Origin: Mojavia pulchra JT2-VF2
GTDB lineage: Bacteria > Cyanobacteriota > Cyanobacteriia > Cyanobacteriales > Nostocaceae
NCBI GenBank assembly: GCA_019359325.1
Contig: JAHHHN010000007.1
Coordinates: 1-64,000 of the forward strand
Direction: 5' to 3'
DNA: 64,000 bases
Shown here: one piece after another, positions 33,558 through 42,156 of the stretch
Position numbering within the stretch: the stretch's first letter is position 1
Layout: the number at the start of each line of letters is the position of its first letter
The notes under the pieces: generated by a model
Seen by the model: the letters and a program-made list of their open reading frames with translations, nothing else
What the model was told of the DNA's origin: nothing
The model's database searches: none
Program-made: the position numbers and the translations under genes

Positions 33558-35174
33558 ATGTCTTACGTCTCCCTGCTGAAAAATCTACCAGAAATCTTAA
33601 GCCAGCCAACTGGGATAGCAGCTATAGCCTCTCTTGGCATCCACGGTGCTATTGCGTTGATTGTGCCATTGATGCCTGTAGACTCCAATAAATCTCAAGA
33701 ATCAGCATCGTCAAAAACAGTCGGAGTCTTGGAATTAAGCCAAGCTGACCAAAATCGACTGCCACAAATTCCAGGCACATCACCAGCTCCTCTACAATCC
33801 CCAGTGCCTTTGGAATCACAAATTCCTTCTTTGAACCCGGATACCCAAACTGCTGCTTTACCTCCGTTACCAGCACCACCTGCGCCTAGTCAGCTAGTAC
33901 TACCGGCCATCCCTAAAGCACTTGATAATTACCGCATTTCCTCGCTACCCCAAAGACAACCTCTACGGATAGCTCCCAGAGGAGATTTCCGATTTGACAC
34001 ATCTGGTTTCAAAGCCAAGGAAAAATTCTCTTCATCAGCTCCGCGTTTCAGTAACAGGGATATAGCAATAGCACAAACTAAACCATTGCCAATCAGCAAA
34101 TTGCCTGTATTGCCGGAGGCTAAAATACCTGATGGACTGCTAAACTCTCCATCTCCCAATCTCTCTGAGACCACCGCCGCTACAACACCAGCCATAACAC
34201 CAGATGTAAATACCACTCCACAAAATACTCAGCTTAGAGAAGATGCATCTAAAGTTGCTCAAAACGAGCAGCTAGTAGCTCGTATTAGAGAAACTCCACA
34301 AGCTGGGGATAACTTATTAATAGCGAGGGAAAGCATACCGCAAGGACAAGTAGGATCTACATCGGCAATACCCGTTGAGTTACCTGCAATAGGAACAGAA
34401 AAGGCGCTCGCGCAGATCAACTCTTACGAAAACCTCAGAAAAGCAGTACAGCAACAATATCCGAATGCAGCAGAAAAGGCTGTCATCCGTGAGTCGATTG
34501 TTACAGATAAACCTGAGCAGGAAGGTCTAGTCTTGGGTCGATTAGTGGTAGATCCTGATGGTAAAGTCTTGGATATTAAATTTGAAACCAAGTTAGTCTC
34601 GCCAGCCCTGCAATTAAAAACGAGGGAATACTTTAACACTCATCCTCTAAAGGGAGATAAGCAAATTGCTCATCACCCATTTAGCTTGGAGTTTAGAAAT
34701 AACAGCGATAATGCGGTTGGGGATACTCAAAAATCATCGCCCGTATCGGCGTTGACTGCTCAACCATTACCCAATCCGGTAGTTAATAGCAATCAACCTT
34801 TACCCGTATCAGCGTTTACTGCTAAACCATTATCTAATCCAACAGTCAATAGCAATAGCCAATCTTTACCTGCACCAACAAATACTGCTAAACCATTATC
34901 TAATCCGGTAGATAATAGCCAGTCTTTACCTACACCAACAAATACTGCTAAACCATTATCTAATTCAACAGTCAATAGAAATCAGCTTACGCCTGCACCA
35001 GTGGACGGACTTAAGCCATTATCTGCACCCACCCCAGCAGCTACAGCTAAACCATTAACTACGTTAGATAGCAATAGAAATCAGACTGCATCCTCTGTGG
35101 AATCTGGTAAAAAACTAATACGACAGTTGCGTGAATTGAGACAGCAAAGACAAGGCTCTAATCAAGAAAAATAA
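33558..35174 (+). CDS. TonB-like envelope protein with Pro-rich repeats
   Basis: A 538-residue protein. One N-terminal membrane helix (about 20-38, AAIASLGIHGAIALIVPLMP) is followed by a long Pro/Ser/Gln-rich region (about 60-290), as in TonB. A small globular part (about 300-395) reads LVLGRLVVDPDGKVLDIKFE, the TonB C-terminal look. After it comes a second low-complexity tail (400-500) with about five degenerate repeats of TAKPLSNPxxNSNQxLP and a basic coiled end. TonB links ExbBD energy to outer-membrane receptors; no exbBD genes are nearby. A tail after the TonB domain is unusual. Confidence 0.72.
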   Translation: MSYVSLLKNLPEILSQPTGIAAIASLGIHGAIALIVPLMPVDSNKSQESASSKTVGVLELSQADQNRLPQIPGTSPAPLQSPVPLESQIPSLNPDTQTAALPPLPAPPAPSQLVLPAIPKALDNYRISSLPQRQPLRIAPRGDFRFDTSGFKAKEKFSSSAPRFSNRDIAIAQTKPLPISKLPVLPEAKIPDGLLNSPSPNLSETTAATTPAITPDVNTTPQNTQLREDASKVAQNEQLVARIRETPQAGDNLLIARESIPQGQVGSTSAIPVELPAIGTEKALAQINSYENLRKAVQQQYPNAAEKAVIRESIVTDKPEQEGLVLGRLVVDPDGKVLDIKFETKLVSPALQLKTREYFNTHPLKGDKQIAHHPFSLEFRNNSDNAVGDTQKSSPVSALTAQPLPNPVVNSNQPLPVSAFTAKPLSNPTVNSNSQSLPAPTNTAKPLSNPVDNSQSLPTPTNTAKPLSNSTVNRNQLTPAPVDGLKPLSAPTPAATAKPLTTLDSNRNQTASSVESGKKLIRQLRELRQQRQGSNQEK

Positions 35175-35226
35175 AAACTGCTTAGAATTTGATATCTAGA
35201 AATTTGGAGAGGAGTTAAAAATGAAT

Positions 35227-35259
35227 AAGGATGAATGATTCATTTGCTCATTCATCCTT
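35227..35259 (+). terminator. Hairpin after TonB-like gene
   Basis: AAGGATGAATGA pairs with TCATTCATCCTT around a 9-nt loop, 52 bp after the stop. No clear T-run, so termination is likely rather than sure. Confidence 0.5.
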
Positions 35260-35368
35260 GATCATTATGATTATCCTTAATCCGGTTTTTTCGGATGTTT
35301 TTAGAGGTTAAAAACTCTCTGGCTAAACAAAGAGTTTTCGCCTTTCCTAAATACATATTTCAGGCAGT

Positions 35369-35713
35369 TTACCAACCCTTTTCTGCTTGTTGAAAAACGT
35401 AAGCAGCTACTTCTAAAATCTCCTGATTACTTAACTTAGCTTTGAAGGCAGGCATAGCATTTTTACCGTTTTGTACCTGGTTGATAATTGCTTGAATAGA
35501 GTCATTGTCATAATTTTCCAGGTATTTTGATAATGCTTCCTTTTTCAAGGTTTTCTGGCTAATGAGGATGTTACCACCACCTATATGGCAAGAAGAACAG
35601 TTCGCGTTGAAGATTTTGGCTCCATTGGATATTTCGGCAGCTAATGCTGGAACAATGAATGTGAATCTGAATAGGGCGATCGTCAACAGCAGGATAAATA
35701 AAAGTATTCTCAA
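35369..35713 (-). CDS. petJ: Cytochrome c6 paralogue
   Basis: The product is 114 residues from a TTG at 35713, which has AAGGAG 6 bases upstream; a longer TTG start at 35743 lacks one. A signal peptide (about 1-26, ending ALA-AEI) targets it to the thylakoid lumen or periplasm. The mature part has the haem-attachment motif CSSCH and [15 protein letters not shown] supplying the axial Met, ending [13 protein letters not shown] as in cytochrome c6. It carries electrons between cytochrome b6f and photosystem I or oxidase. It differs from canonical PetJ ([20 protein letters not shown]), so it may be a divergent copy. Confidence 0.85.
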   Translation of the reverse strand: MRILLFILLLTIALFRFTFIVPALAAEISNGAKIFNANCSSCHIGGGNILISQKTLKKEALSKYLENYDNDSIQAIINQVQNGKNAMPAFKAKLSNQEILEVAAYVFQQAEKGW

Positions 35714-35743
35714 GATGTTCTCCTTGCAACAATACTTCAGCAA

Positions 35744-35919
35744 CTGCTCGCATGGCCTTTAGTCAGTTTTCGATAGCTGCTAAAAGTCACAAATTGTATT
35801 ACATTGCAGTTACCAACCGCTATGTGTACTCTATCCTATGAAGCGCTAATTTCTGTAACGTATAGACGTAAATCAGCACCAGAGGATTAAAATTAAATAT
35901 TTGCAGCTTTAAATTTTAG
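35744..35919. other. Spacer between cytochrome c6 gene and IS
   Basis: AT-rich; should include the promoter of the cytochrome c6 gene. No other feature seen. Confidence 0.3.
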
Positions 35920-36852
35920 GGCGTGTCATCAATTAAGCCAGATAACGGCAGCAGCAAGATAAATTGCGCCCAGAAAGTTCCTTGCCCGCTGATCATAACG
36001 TGTTGCGATTGCGCGAAGCGCAGTGCCAAAGGCAATCGCTCGATATTGCTTGAGTTGGGCAAAGAAATTCTCAATCAGATGTCGTGCTTTATATAAGTCT
36101 TTGTCATACTCACGAGAAACAATACGGTTGCGTTTAGGCGGAATAACTACCGTTTTGCCCTGTTGTTCAAGTCGCTCAATCACGCGCTCATCAGCATCGT
36201 ATCCCTTGTCCGCAAGCAGTGTATCGGTATCGGCTCCATCAAGGTCACATGCTTGTCCAGGAGTCAGGTGAAAGCCGATAGGATTGCCCAAGGCATCCAC
36301 CAAGGTATGAATCTTGGTACTCAATCCACCTTTGCTGCGTCCGATGGCTTCCCTAGACGCATCCCCCCCTTTGCTCCGGCACTGTGTTGGTGGGCACGCA
36401 CAATCGTCGAGTCAATCGGGAGCATATTCGTTGTCTGCATCCTCGGCTAAGGCTTCAAACACCCGTTGCCACACTCCGCGCTTTGCCATCGACTCAAACG
36501 GGTATGAACTACTCGAAAATCCCCAAACCTTTCGGGTAAGTCTCGCCACCCACTCAGGGTTATTGCAAACAAGGCTCCAATTTGCAACGATCGAAAATCC
36601 CCAAACCTTTCGGGTAAGTCTCGCCACCGGATACCTGCAAGGGGAGAATACAGTACGGCTTCGACAAACAATCGATTATTTTTAGCCGTCACTGCGACAG
36701 TCTCTTTTCGCCCTGGTAGTAGGTCTTTGATGCGTTCCCACTGGTCATCTCGCAAAGCATAGCGGCGCGTCATTTTTACACTCCTCCTCATGACTCAACT
36801 CGCGCTTGGCTATCAATTCTAAATTAGATTGATGCCTATTTGATGACACGCC
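35920..36852 (-). mobile_element. IS5-family insertion sequence, degenerate
   Basis: A 933-bp element. Both ends read GGCGTGTCATCAA inward (35920-35932 and the inverse at 36840-36852). The flanks share TTAG on both sides (35916-35919 and 36853-36856), a 4-bp target duplication with the TNA core favoured by IS5-group elements. It carries one broken transposase gene. The clean ends and duplication point to a fairly recent insertion despite the damaged gene. Confidence 0.88.
35929..36773 (-). pseudogene. IS5-type DDE transposase, frameshifted
   Basis: The N-terminal part (MTRRYALRDDQWERIKDLLP) starts at 36773 and runs into a wrong frame after HTRLSRW. The middle (RGVWQRVFEALAEDADNEY) is in a second frame, and the first catalytic Asp (IDSTIVRAHQHS-type) lies in a third. 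The C-terminal part from STKIHTLVDALGNPIGFHLT to the end is intact, with DKGYDAD and the catalytic Glu in RHLIENFFAQLK. A 38-bp block (36513-36550) recurs exactly at 36591-36628, an in-frame 78-bp internal duplication not expected in the family. The enzyme cannot be functional without frameshifting several times. Confidence 0.85.
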
Positions 36853-36874
36853 TTAGCATAACGCACCTTCCTAG

Positions 36875-37396
36875 CTAAAATTTATCTTTACTCAATGCAA
36901 TCCTTACACTTGCAAGCGTAACCATAAGTGTCATTGGATTGACTGGTGAAGGAATAAACCCACGCTCCTCATAAAACTTTTTTGCCCTTTCTGAGATAGC
37001 GTGTACAAGAATAGCTCTGATTCCTAAAATTTCAGATGCTTGCAATATACGAAGAACAGCATCACGCAATAATGCACTCCCAATCCCTTTTTGCTGCCAG
37101 TGAGAATCTACAGCGAGTCTGCCAATAACTACAAGAGGTATGGGATCAGGCATATTGCGTTTAACTCTACCTGGAGCTTCGGCATGTATTACACTGGCAG
37201 TAGCCAGACAGTAATAAGCAATAACTTTTTGTCCAACCGTTACAACATAAGTTCGTGAAGCCTCACCTTCATTTTTTAATGCACGACTCTTCAACCAATC
37301 GTCCAATTCTGGATACCCTGAATTAAATTCATTCAAATCATAGTTTGAATTTATTGGTTGAGGAGCTTGTAACTCTTGATTCTCCTCTATTGTCAC
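36875..37396 (-). CDS. GNAT acetyltransferase toxin (TacT-like)
   Basis: A 173-residue GCN5-type acetyltransferase. The opening YDLNEFNSGYPELDDWLKSR and EASRTYVVT is typical of toxins of the TacT/AtaT2 class, and the acetyl-CoA loop is VDSHWQQKGIGSALLRDAV. Such toxins acetylate aminoacyl-tRNA and stop translation. The GTG start overlaps the last bases of the DUF1778 antitoxin (37393-37396), the usual antitoxin-first operon. It sits just beside the IS5 element, 22 bp from its right flank. A leader of about 18 residues before the domain is a little longer than usual. Confidence 0.9.
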   Translation of the reverse strand: MTIEENQELQAPQPINSNYDLNEFNSGYPELDDWLKSRALKNEGEASRTYVVTVGQKVIAYYCLATASVIHAEAPGRVKRNMPDPIPLVVIGRLAVDSHWQQKGIGSALLRDAVLRILQASEILGIRAILVHAISERAKKFYEERGFIPSPVNPMTLMVTLASVRIALSKDKF

Positions 37397-37695
37397 ACTT
37401 CATCCCAAGGCGCTTTTTTTGTCAATAATTTGCGTAAATTCTGGTTTTCCATAGGTGGTGCATCGAGAGCATCCATAAATTGTTTAAACTTTGCGTCATC
37501 TAAAATAAATAATCTGCGTTCAAGTAAGACAGCTTCAGCTTCTCGACAAGCTGCTTCTAGCATAAAATCTGAGCGATTTTTACCAAGAATCTCCGCCGCA
37601 TGATCTATTAAATCACGCTGCGTTTGGTGTACCCGGATATTGATCGTCAGATTACGGTTCCGATTGACTGGCTCTGTTGATTTCTTTTGCATCAA
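37393..37695 (-). CDS. DUF1778 antitoxin (TacA-like)
   Basis: A 100-residue protein with an N-terminal ribbon-helix-helix: LTINIRVHQTQRDLIDHAAE, then GKNRSDFMLEAACREAEAVL. The C-terminal tail (FDALDAPPMENQNLRKLLTK pattern) should wrap around and neutralise the toxin. DUF1778 proteins pair with GNAT toxins and repress their own operon through the RHH domain. The toxin gene follows with a 4-bp overlap. AGGAGATTG stands before the ATG. The pair is complete and may be active. Confidence 0.9.
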   Translation of the reverse strand: MMQKKSTEPVNRNRNLTINIRVHQTQRDLIDHAAEILGKNRSDFMLEAACREAEAVLLERRLFILDDAKFKQFMDALDAPPMENQNLRKLLTKKAPWDEV

Positions 37696-37749
37696 TCAAT
37701 CTCCTCTAAATGTCTTTTATATAATCAACATACAAATTTTGTAAACACA

Positions 37750-37935
37750 ATGTCAATACAAAAACTCATTTTTCCTCTTAAAGAGGTTGTTACTCACGAT
37801 CAATTAAGTGAAATTCTGCAAATTCTAGCGTATCTGGATGAATTCCAGAAACCTAAAGAAACGCTAAAATCAAGTCAGCCTTTGTATCGTAGCGGTTGTG
37901 TCCCACATCACTCAGAGTGCGGTTCACTGCATTAA
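37750..37935 (+). CDS. Possible small protein before Ser/Thr kinase
   Basis: Sixty-one codons reading MSIQKLIFPLKEVVTHDQLS and ILQILAYLDEFQKPKETLKS, protein-like at the start. It has no Shine-Dalgarno and overlaps the kinase start by 38 bp in another frame. It may be a short leader gene or a chance ORF; family not recognised. Confidence 0.3.
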   Translation: MSIQKLIFPLKEVVTHDQLSEILQILAYLDEFQKPKETLKSSQPLYRSGCVPHHSECGSLH

Positions 37936-39643
37936 CCCTGACTGTCAACGTCCCTATCCTCAGCCTTGGGGAAACAAATTTTGTAACAGCTGTGGCGCAC
38001 CGCTACAGTTGTTAGACCGCTATATCCCACTTCAGCCTTTGGGATCGGGAGGATTTGCCCAAATTTACACAGTTTGGGATGAAAAAACGCAGACAGAAAA
38101 AGTGCTGAAAGTATTGGTAGAAAATTCACTGAAAGCACTGGACTTGTTTAGACAAGAAGCGGCAGTTTTAAGCAATTTGCGGCATCCGGGTGTCCCTAGA
38201 GTCGATGCAGATGGCTATTTTCAATTAAATTTGTCTAATCCCAAACTACGTCAACTGCCTTGTCTGGTGATGGAAAAAATCAACGGGCAGACTTTAGAAG
38301 AAATTCTTAAAAGCTATCCTCTAGGCTGTCCAGAGATTATGGTGTTCAACTGGGTTACCCAGGCTGTACAGATTTTGCAGGAATTGCACAAACACCAGAT
38401 TATTCACAGAGATATCAAACCTTCTAATTTAATGCTGCGTAACTCCTTGCCAACTATACCTCTGGTTCGGCAGGAAACAGGGGGGGATCAATTGGTGTTG
38501 ATTGATTTTGGCGGGGCCAAACAATTTAGCAGCCCTATGCTTCGTTCTCAATCGAGTTCAACTAGATTATTTTCTTCCGGCTACAGCCCACCAGAACAAG
38601 TTACTGGGGGTAATGTGGGGCCAAGTTCTGATTTTTATGCCCTTGGTCGCACAGCAATTGAATTACTAACATGTAAGTATCCCCCAGAGTTGGAAGATCC
38701 ACAGACTGGGGGGTTGCGCTGGCGTAGTCGGGTGAATGTGAATCCGCAGTTTGCAGATTTGTTGGATGAGATGGTGCAAGAGGATGTACGATCGCGCCCA
38801 GCAAATGCCAATATTATTCAAAAACGTTTGGCGAAAATTTCTCGAATATCACAGCAGAATTTATTTTCTATACTTCAAGGCTTTTGGCAGCAAGTATTAA
38901 ATAAACTGATACTGCTAATGCAAGCTGTGGAAAAAGCCTTAGCGAACTTTAGCAAAGCTGTTGGCAAGACTACTCTTTTTATACTTCAGGCGATCGCTAA
39001 ATTCTTACTAGCCTGTCTGGTAACAATTTGGGCGATGATTCTGACTGGGCTTGGTGCTGCTATCGGTACGATCGCCGGTTTTATTTTGGCCTATCGCACA
39101 ATCTTAGGCGATCGCGTTGCCGAATTTATCTTTCGTCAGCTACCTGGCTTATTTTCCGATACTTCAACTGTATTAGGGGCAGAAATTCTAGTGTTTGCTG
39201 CCGCAGGTTTAGGAACTGCATGGGGACTAACAGCTGCGGGTGGTTTTGGTCAGCGACGGCGGTTTTTGGTAGCATCGCTGATGGGTATGATTAGCTATGG
39301 CTTTGGCTGGTTAGTTTTGCAATTCACCACACCCAGAAATAGTAATGAAGGGTTGGTGATGTCAATTGTGTTTGCAGTTTTCCTGTTCACCCTCGGTTTA
39401 GGTCTTCGCAGCCATCGTATAGTTTACGCTGTCATTGCTTCCTTGGGTACTGCACTTTTATTCATTAGTTTGATTCGTTTAGGGTTGCCACCAGATGTAT
39501 TTCAATTTTCTAGTCAACCCCAATGGCAGGAGTTACCCCTGCCATTAGGTTTTTTTATTGTTGAAGGTGCGTTTCTAAGCTTTTGGTTAGCAGTGAATTA
39601 TTACCTAATTGTGCCTGGGTTGCGCTTTTTAGGGTGGCGTTAA
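37898..39643 (+). CDS. Membrane Ser/Thr protein kinase with zinc ribbon
   Basis: A 581-residue protein starting with GTG. An N-terminal four-Cys zinc ribbon (CINPDCQRPY, NKFCNSCGAPL) precedes the kinase domain (about 42-310). The Gly loop is LGSGGFAQIY, the Lys lies in KVLKVLV, the catalytic loop is IIHRDIKPSN, the metal loop is LIDFGGAKQ and the APE-like motif is SPPEQ. Six or so membrane helices fill the C-terminus (about 350-575) in place of the WD or pentapeptide tails seen in some relatives. It is a typical cyanobacterial Hanks-type (Spk) kinase; targets are unknown. A long hairpin ends the transcript. Confidence 0.93.
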   Translation: MSHITQSAVHCINPDCQRPYPQPWGNKFCNSCGAPLQLLDRYIPLQPLGSGGFAQIYTVWDEKTQTEKVLKVLVENSLKALDLFRQEAAVLSNLRHPGVPRVDADGYFQLNLSNPKLRQLPCLVMEKINGQTLEEILKSYPLGCPEIMVFNWVTQAVQILQELHKHQIIHRDIKPSNLMLRNSLPTIPLVRQETGGDQLVLIDFGGAKQFSSPMLRSQSSSTRLFSSGYSPPEQVTGGNVGPSSDFYALGRTAIELLTCKYPPELEDPQTGGLRWRSRVNVNPQFADLLDEMVQEDVRSRPANANIIQKRLAKISRISQQNLFSILQGFWQQVLNKLILLMQAVEKALANFSKAVGKTTLFILQAIAKFLLACLVTIWAMILTGLGAAIGTIAGFILAYRTILGDRVAEFIFRQLPGLFSDTSTVLGAEILVFAAAGLGTAWGLTAAGGFGQRRRFLVASLMGMISYGFGWLVLQFTTPRNSNEGLVMSIVFAVFLFTLGLGLRSHRIVYAVIASLGTALLFISLIRLGLPPDVFQFSSQPQWQELPLPLGFFIVEGAFLSFWLAVNYYLIVPGLRFLGWR

Positions 39644-39661
39644 GAAAATGCCCAAAATTAA

Positions 39662-39701
39662 GATCCCCCTAGCCGTTTTTTATCATCGGCCTAGGGGGAT
39701 C
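39662..39701 (+). terminator. Hairpin after the kinase gene
   Basis: GATCCCCCTAG (39662-39672) pairs with CTAGGGGGATC (39691-39701), with an inner CCG/CGG. It is 18 bp after the stop codon and probably ends transcription although a T-run is only in the loop. Confidence 0.65.
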
Positions 39702-39892
39702 AAATATGTGGTAGTCTATAATTGGTTCAGTATAGTTCGTTACGACTAGATTCTAATCCCTACATTTTATTTTGGCTAGTATCATTACTAGAATTTATAA
39801 GATTTTTATAACTTCTTCATCGTCGCTTCATTAGCCGCTATTTGGTGAGAAATTCGGATATGTTAAGTATGACATACGTATAGTTGTTATAC

Positions 39893-40026
39893 CGTGTCCG
39901 TGACCGTTGAAATGCCCATAATTTAGGTACTCTACCTAGCCTATGGTGTGAGCCAGAGACTACCCTCTGTGTTTGTCATCAGAGTTTGGCGATGGTGTAA
40001 GTATTATGGGGCTTTAACGGAACACG
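39893..40026 (+). ncRNA. Candidate structured RNA, unassigned
   Basis: A long interrupted stem closes this 134-nt stretch: CGTGT/ACACG at the base, then CCGTT/AACGG, AAA/TTT, GCCC/GGGC and ATAAT/ATTAT. Inside are a hairpin TAGGTA-CTC-TACCTA (39924-39938), a hairpin CAGAG/CTCTG (39954-39969) and a possible GCCA/TGGC pairing. A TTATAC -10-like box lies at 39887-39892. It ends 40 bp before the pentapeptide gene, so it may be a riboswitch-like leader or a separate small RNA. I could match no known RNA family. Confidence 0.4.
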
Positions 40027-40065
40027 AGAGTACTTGTCATCCGTTAGTGAATATCCGTAAAAAAT

Positions 40066-40590
40066 ATGAAACTTAAGACTGTCGCTACCCTGACCCTGTT
40101 AACTTGTTTTGGATTTGCACAACAAGCTCTAGCATTGAACCAACAAGATTTAGAGCAATTGAAGACAACGGGTAACTGTCCCAGGTGCGAGTTGGGTGGT
40201 GCTGACCTCACACAAGCTAATCTGCCAGGAGCTAATTTGCGTGGGGCTAATTTGAAGGGAGCCATTTTATCTCAGGCTAATCTCACCAATGCAGACCTTA
40301 CCGGTGCAAACCTAGAAGCTGCGATTCTGAGTTCTGCGAATCTCAAAGGTGCTTCCTTAACCGGTTCAAATTTGAAATCAGCATCTTTAGAGAATGCCGA
40401 TTTATCTTTTGCTGGTTTCATCAGTGCCAATTTGGAAGCAGCTAACCTCAAGGGTGCCACATTGCTGTTCACTAATTTTCGGGCGGCAAATTTCCGGCTA
40501 ACAACAATGGCTAATGGTGTCGTCACCTCTGACAAACCTTATGGCTGGTCGTTGCAGGAAGGCCCAGACCAAGTTACTCCGAAGAAATAG
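40066..40590 (+). CDS. Exported pentapeptide-repeat protein
   Basis: A 174-residue protein. A signal peptide (about 1-23, LLTCFGFAQQALA) precedes a short CPRC segment. Then come about 19 tandem A(D/N)Lxx pentapeptides (residues 45-140; GADLTQANLPGANLRGANLK), which fold as a right-handed quadrilateral beta-helix. It should be lumenal or periplasmic, like several cyanobacterial thylakoid-lumen pentapeptide proteins. The two Cys before the helix may form a disulfide. The structured RNA candidate upstream could be its leader. Function unknown. Confidence 0.9.
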   Translation: MKLKTVATLTLLTCFGFAQQALALNQQDLEQLKTTGNCPRCELGGADLTQANLPGANLRGANLKGAILSQANLTNADLTGANLEAAILSSANLKGASLTGSNLKSASLENADLSFAGFISANLEAANLKGATLLFTNFRAANFRLTTMANGVVTSDKPYGWSLQEGPDQVTPKK

Positions 40591-40859
40591 GCGCAAATAT
40601 TCACGCTCAAGAAGAGGCAAAGGAGCAGGGGCGCACTGCCTACCCTTAAAAAGGGATGCTATTTTTCTTCTTTAACCCCCTGAAAAAGGGGGTCGTCGTA
40701 AGCGGGGGGATCTTATCCGAAACCTTATTTACTAAAGTTATAAATGACTCGTTTTTGAGAATAAAATCGCTGTATTCTTTATATATCAAGGCTTATAGCA
40801 TAAGCTTCCGTTGATATTGTGGTAATTTCAGGTTAGCTACTGGTTAACACTTCTTTATC
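40591..40859. other. Spacer with C-rich hairpin
   Basis: Contains AACCCCCTGAAAAAGGGGGTC (about 40673-40694), a compact hairpin that may end the pentapeptide transcript, and dispersed CCCCC/GGGGG filler. No gene. Confidence 0.45.
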
Positions 40860-42083
40860 ATGGGAACAAAGCCAGTCAACTGCGATCAATCTATGCTTAC
40901 CGAGATTAAAGACTTAGCCACAAAACTAGCACCCCGCCTCATTGAAATTCGCCGCCACATCCATGCTCACCCAGAACTCAGCGGTCAAGAATACCAAACA
41001 GCTGCTTTTGTTGCTGGTGTGCTGTCTTCTAGTGGTTTGCATGTGCAAGAGGGGGTTGGCAAAACTGGGGTTATTGGCGAACTGCAAGGTACTGGTAAAG
41101 ATCCCCGTTTATTGGCAATACGTACCGATATGGATGCTTTGCCAATTCAAGAACGTACTAGGTTGGAATACACCTCTCGCACCGCAGGCGTGATGCACGC
41201 TTGTGGACATGATGTCCATACCACAGTGGGCTTAGGAACAGCAATGGTACTGTCCCAAATGGCAGAAGCGTTAGGCGGTAAGGTGCGGTTTTTATTTCAA
41301 GCAGCCGAGGAAATTGCTCAAGGAGCAAACTGGATGGTTAAAGATGGAGCCATGAAAAATGTCTCGGCTGTATTAGGAATTCATGTTTTTCCTTCCATAC
41401 CCGCAGGTTCGATTGGTGTGCGTTACGGTGCATTGACCGCCGCCGCCGATGATTTAGAGATTATCATTATTGGCGAATCTGGGCATGGGGCGCGTCCTCA
41501 TGAGGCGGTTGATGCAATTTGGATTGCTTCGCAAGTAATTACCGCGCTGCAACAGGCAATTAGCCGGACACAAAATCCCCTACGTCCTGTAGTATTGAGC
41601 ATTGGACAGATTAATGGTGGGAGAGCGCCAAATGTGATTGCCGATCAGGTACGCTTGCTGGGAACCGTGCGATCGCTCCACCCCGAAACTCGTGCTAATC
41701 TCCCCAAGTGGATCGAAAATATCGTCGCTAATGTTTGCAATTCCTATGGTGCGCGTTATCAAGTCAATTATCACCAAGGCGTACCCAGCGTTCAAAATGA
41801 TTATGCCCTGACACAATTGTTTCAATCAGCAGCTGAAGAAGCTTGGAGTAGCGATCGCGTCCAAGTCTTACCCGAACCCTCCCTTGGCGCTGAAGATTTT
41901 TCTGTTTATTTAGAACACGCTCCTGGTTCTATGTTTCGCTTGGGCGTAGGCTACCCAGACAGACTTATTAATCACCCATTACACCACCCCGAATTTGAAG
42001 TCGATGAATCTGCAATTCTCACCGGGGTTGTGACTATGGCGTATGCTGCTTATAAATACTGGCACTGCCCTCAAACCCTCTAA
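40860..42083 (+). CDS. M20-family amidohydrolase/peptidase
   Basis: A 407-residue zinc enzyme of the M20D group (IAA-amino-acid hydrolase, N-acyl-amino-acid amidohydrolase and hippurate hydrolase types). Signatures are RRHIHAHPELSGQEY, TDMDALPI, HACGHDVHT (metal His-Asp), FQAAEE (catalytic and metal Glu), HGARPHEAVDAI in the lid domain and EPSLGAEDFSVYLE near the end. It removes acyl groups from N-acylated amino acids in the cytosol. The ATG at 40860 and another at 40893 are both possible. A terminator hairpin begins within its stop. Confidence 0.92.
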   Translation: MGTKPVNCDQSMLTEIKDLATKLAPRLIEIRRHIHAHPELSGQEYQTAAFVAGVLSSSGLHVQEGVGKTGVIGELQGTGKDPRLLAIRTDMDALPIQERTRLEYTSRTAGVMHACGHDVHTTVGLGTAMVLSQMAEALGGKVRFLFQAAEEIAQGANWMVKDGAMKNVSAVLGIHVFPSIPAGSIGVRYGALTAAADDLEIIIIGESGHGARPHEAVDAIWIASQVITALQQAISRTQNPLRPVVLSIGQINGGRAPNVIADQVRLLGTVRSLHPETRANLPKWIENIVANVCNSYGARYQVNYHQGVPSVQNDYALTQLFQSAAEEAWSSDRVQVLPEPSLGAEDFSVYLEHAPGSMFRLGVGYPDRLINHPLHHPEFEVDESAILTGVVTMAYAAYKYWHCPQTL

Positions 42084-42098
42084 AAGAAAGGGTTTTTA
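42074..42098 (+). terminator. Terminator of the M20 gene
   Basis: AACCCTC-TAAAAGA-AAGGGTT followed by TTTT; the stem starts within the last codons of the gene. Confidence 0.65.
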
Positions 42099-42156
42099 TC
42101 CTGCTATTAATAGGTAAAACCTACAACCCTCTCCTCTGCTCCTCTGCCCCCCTGCC

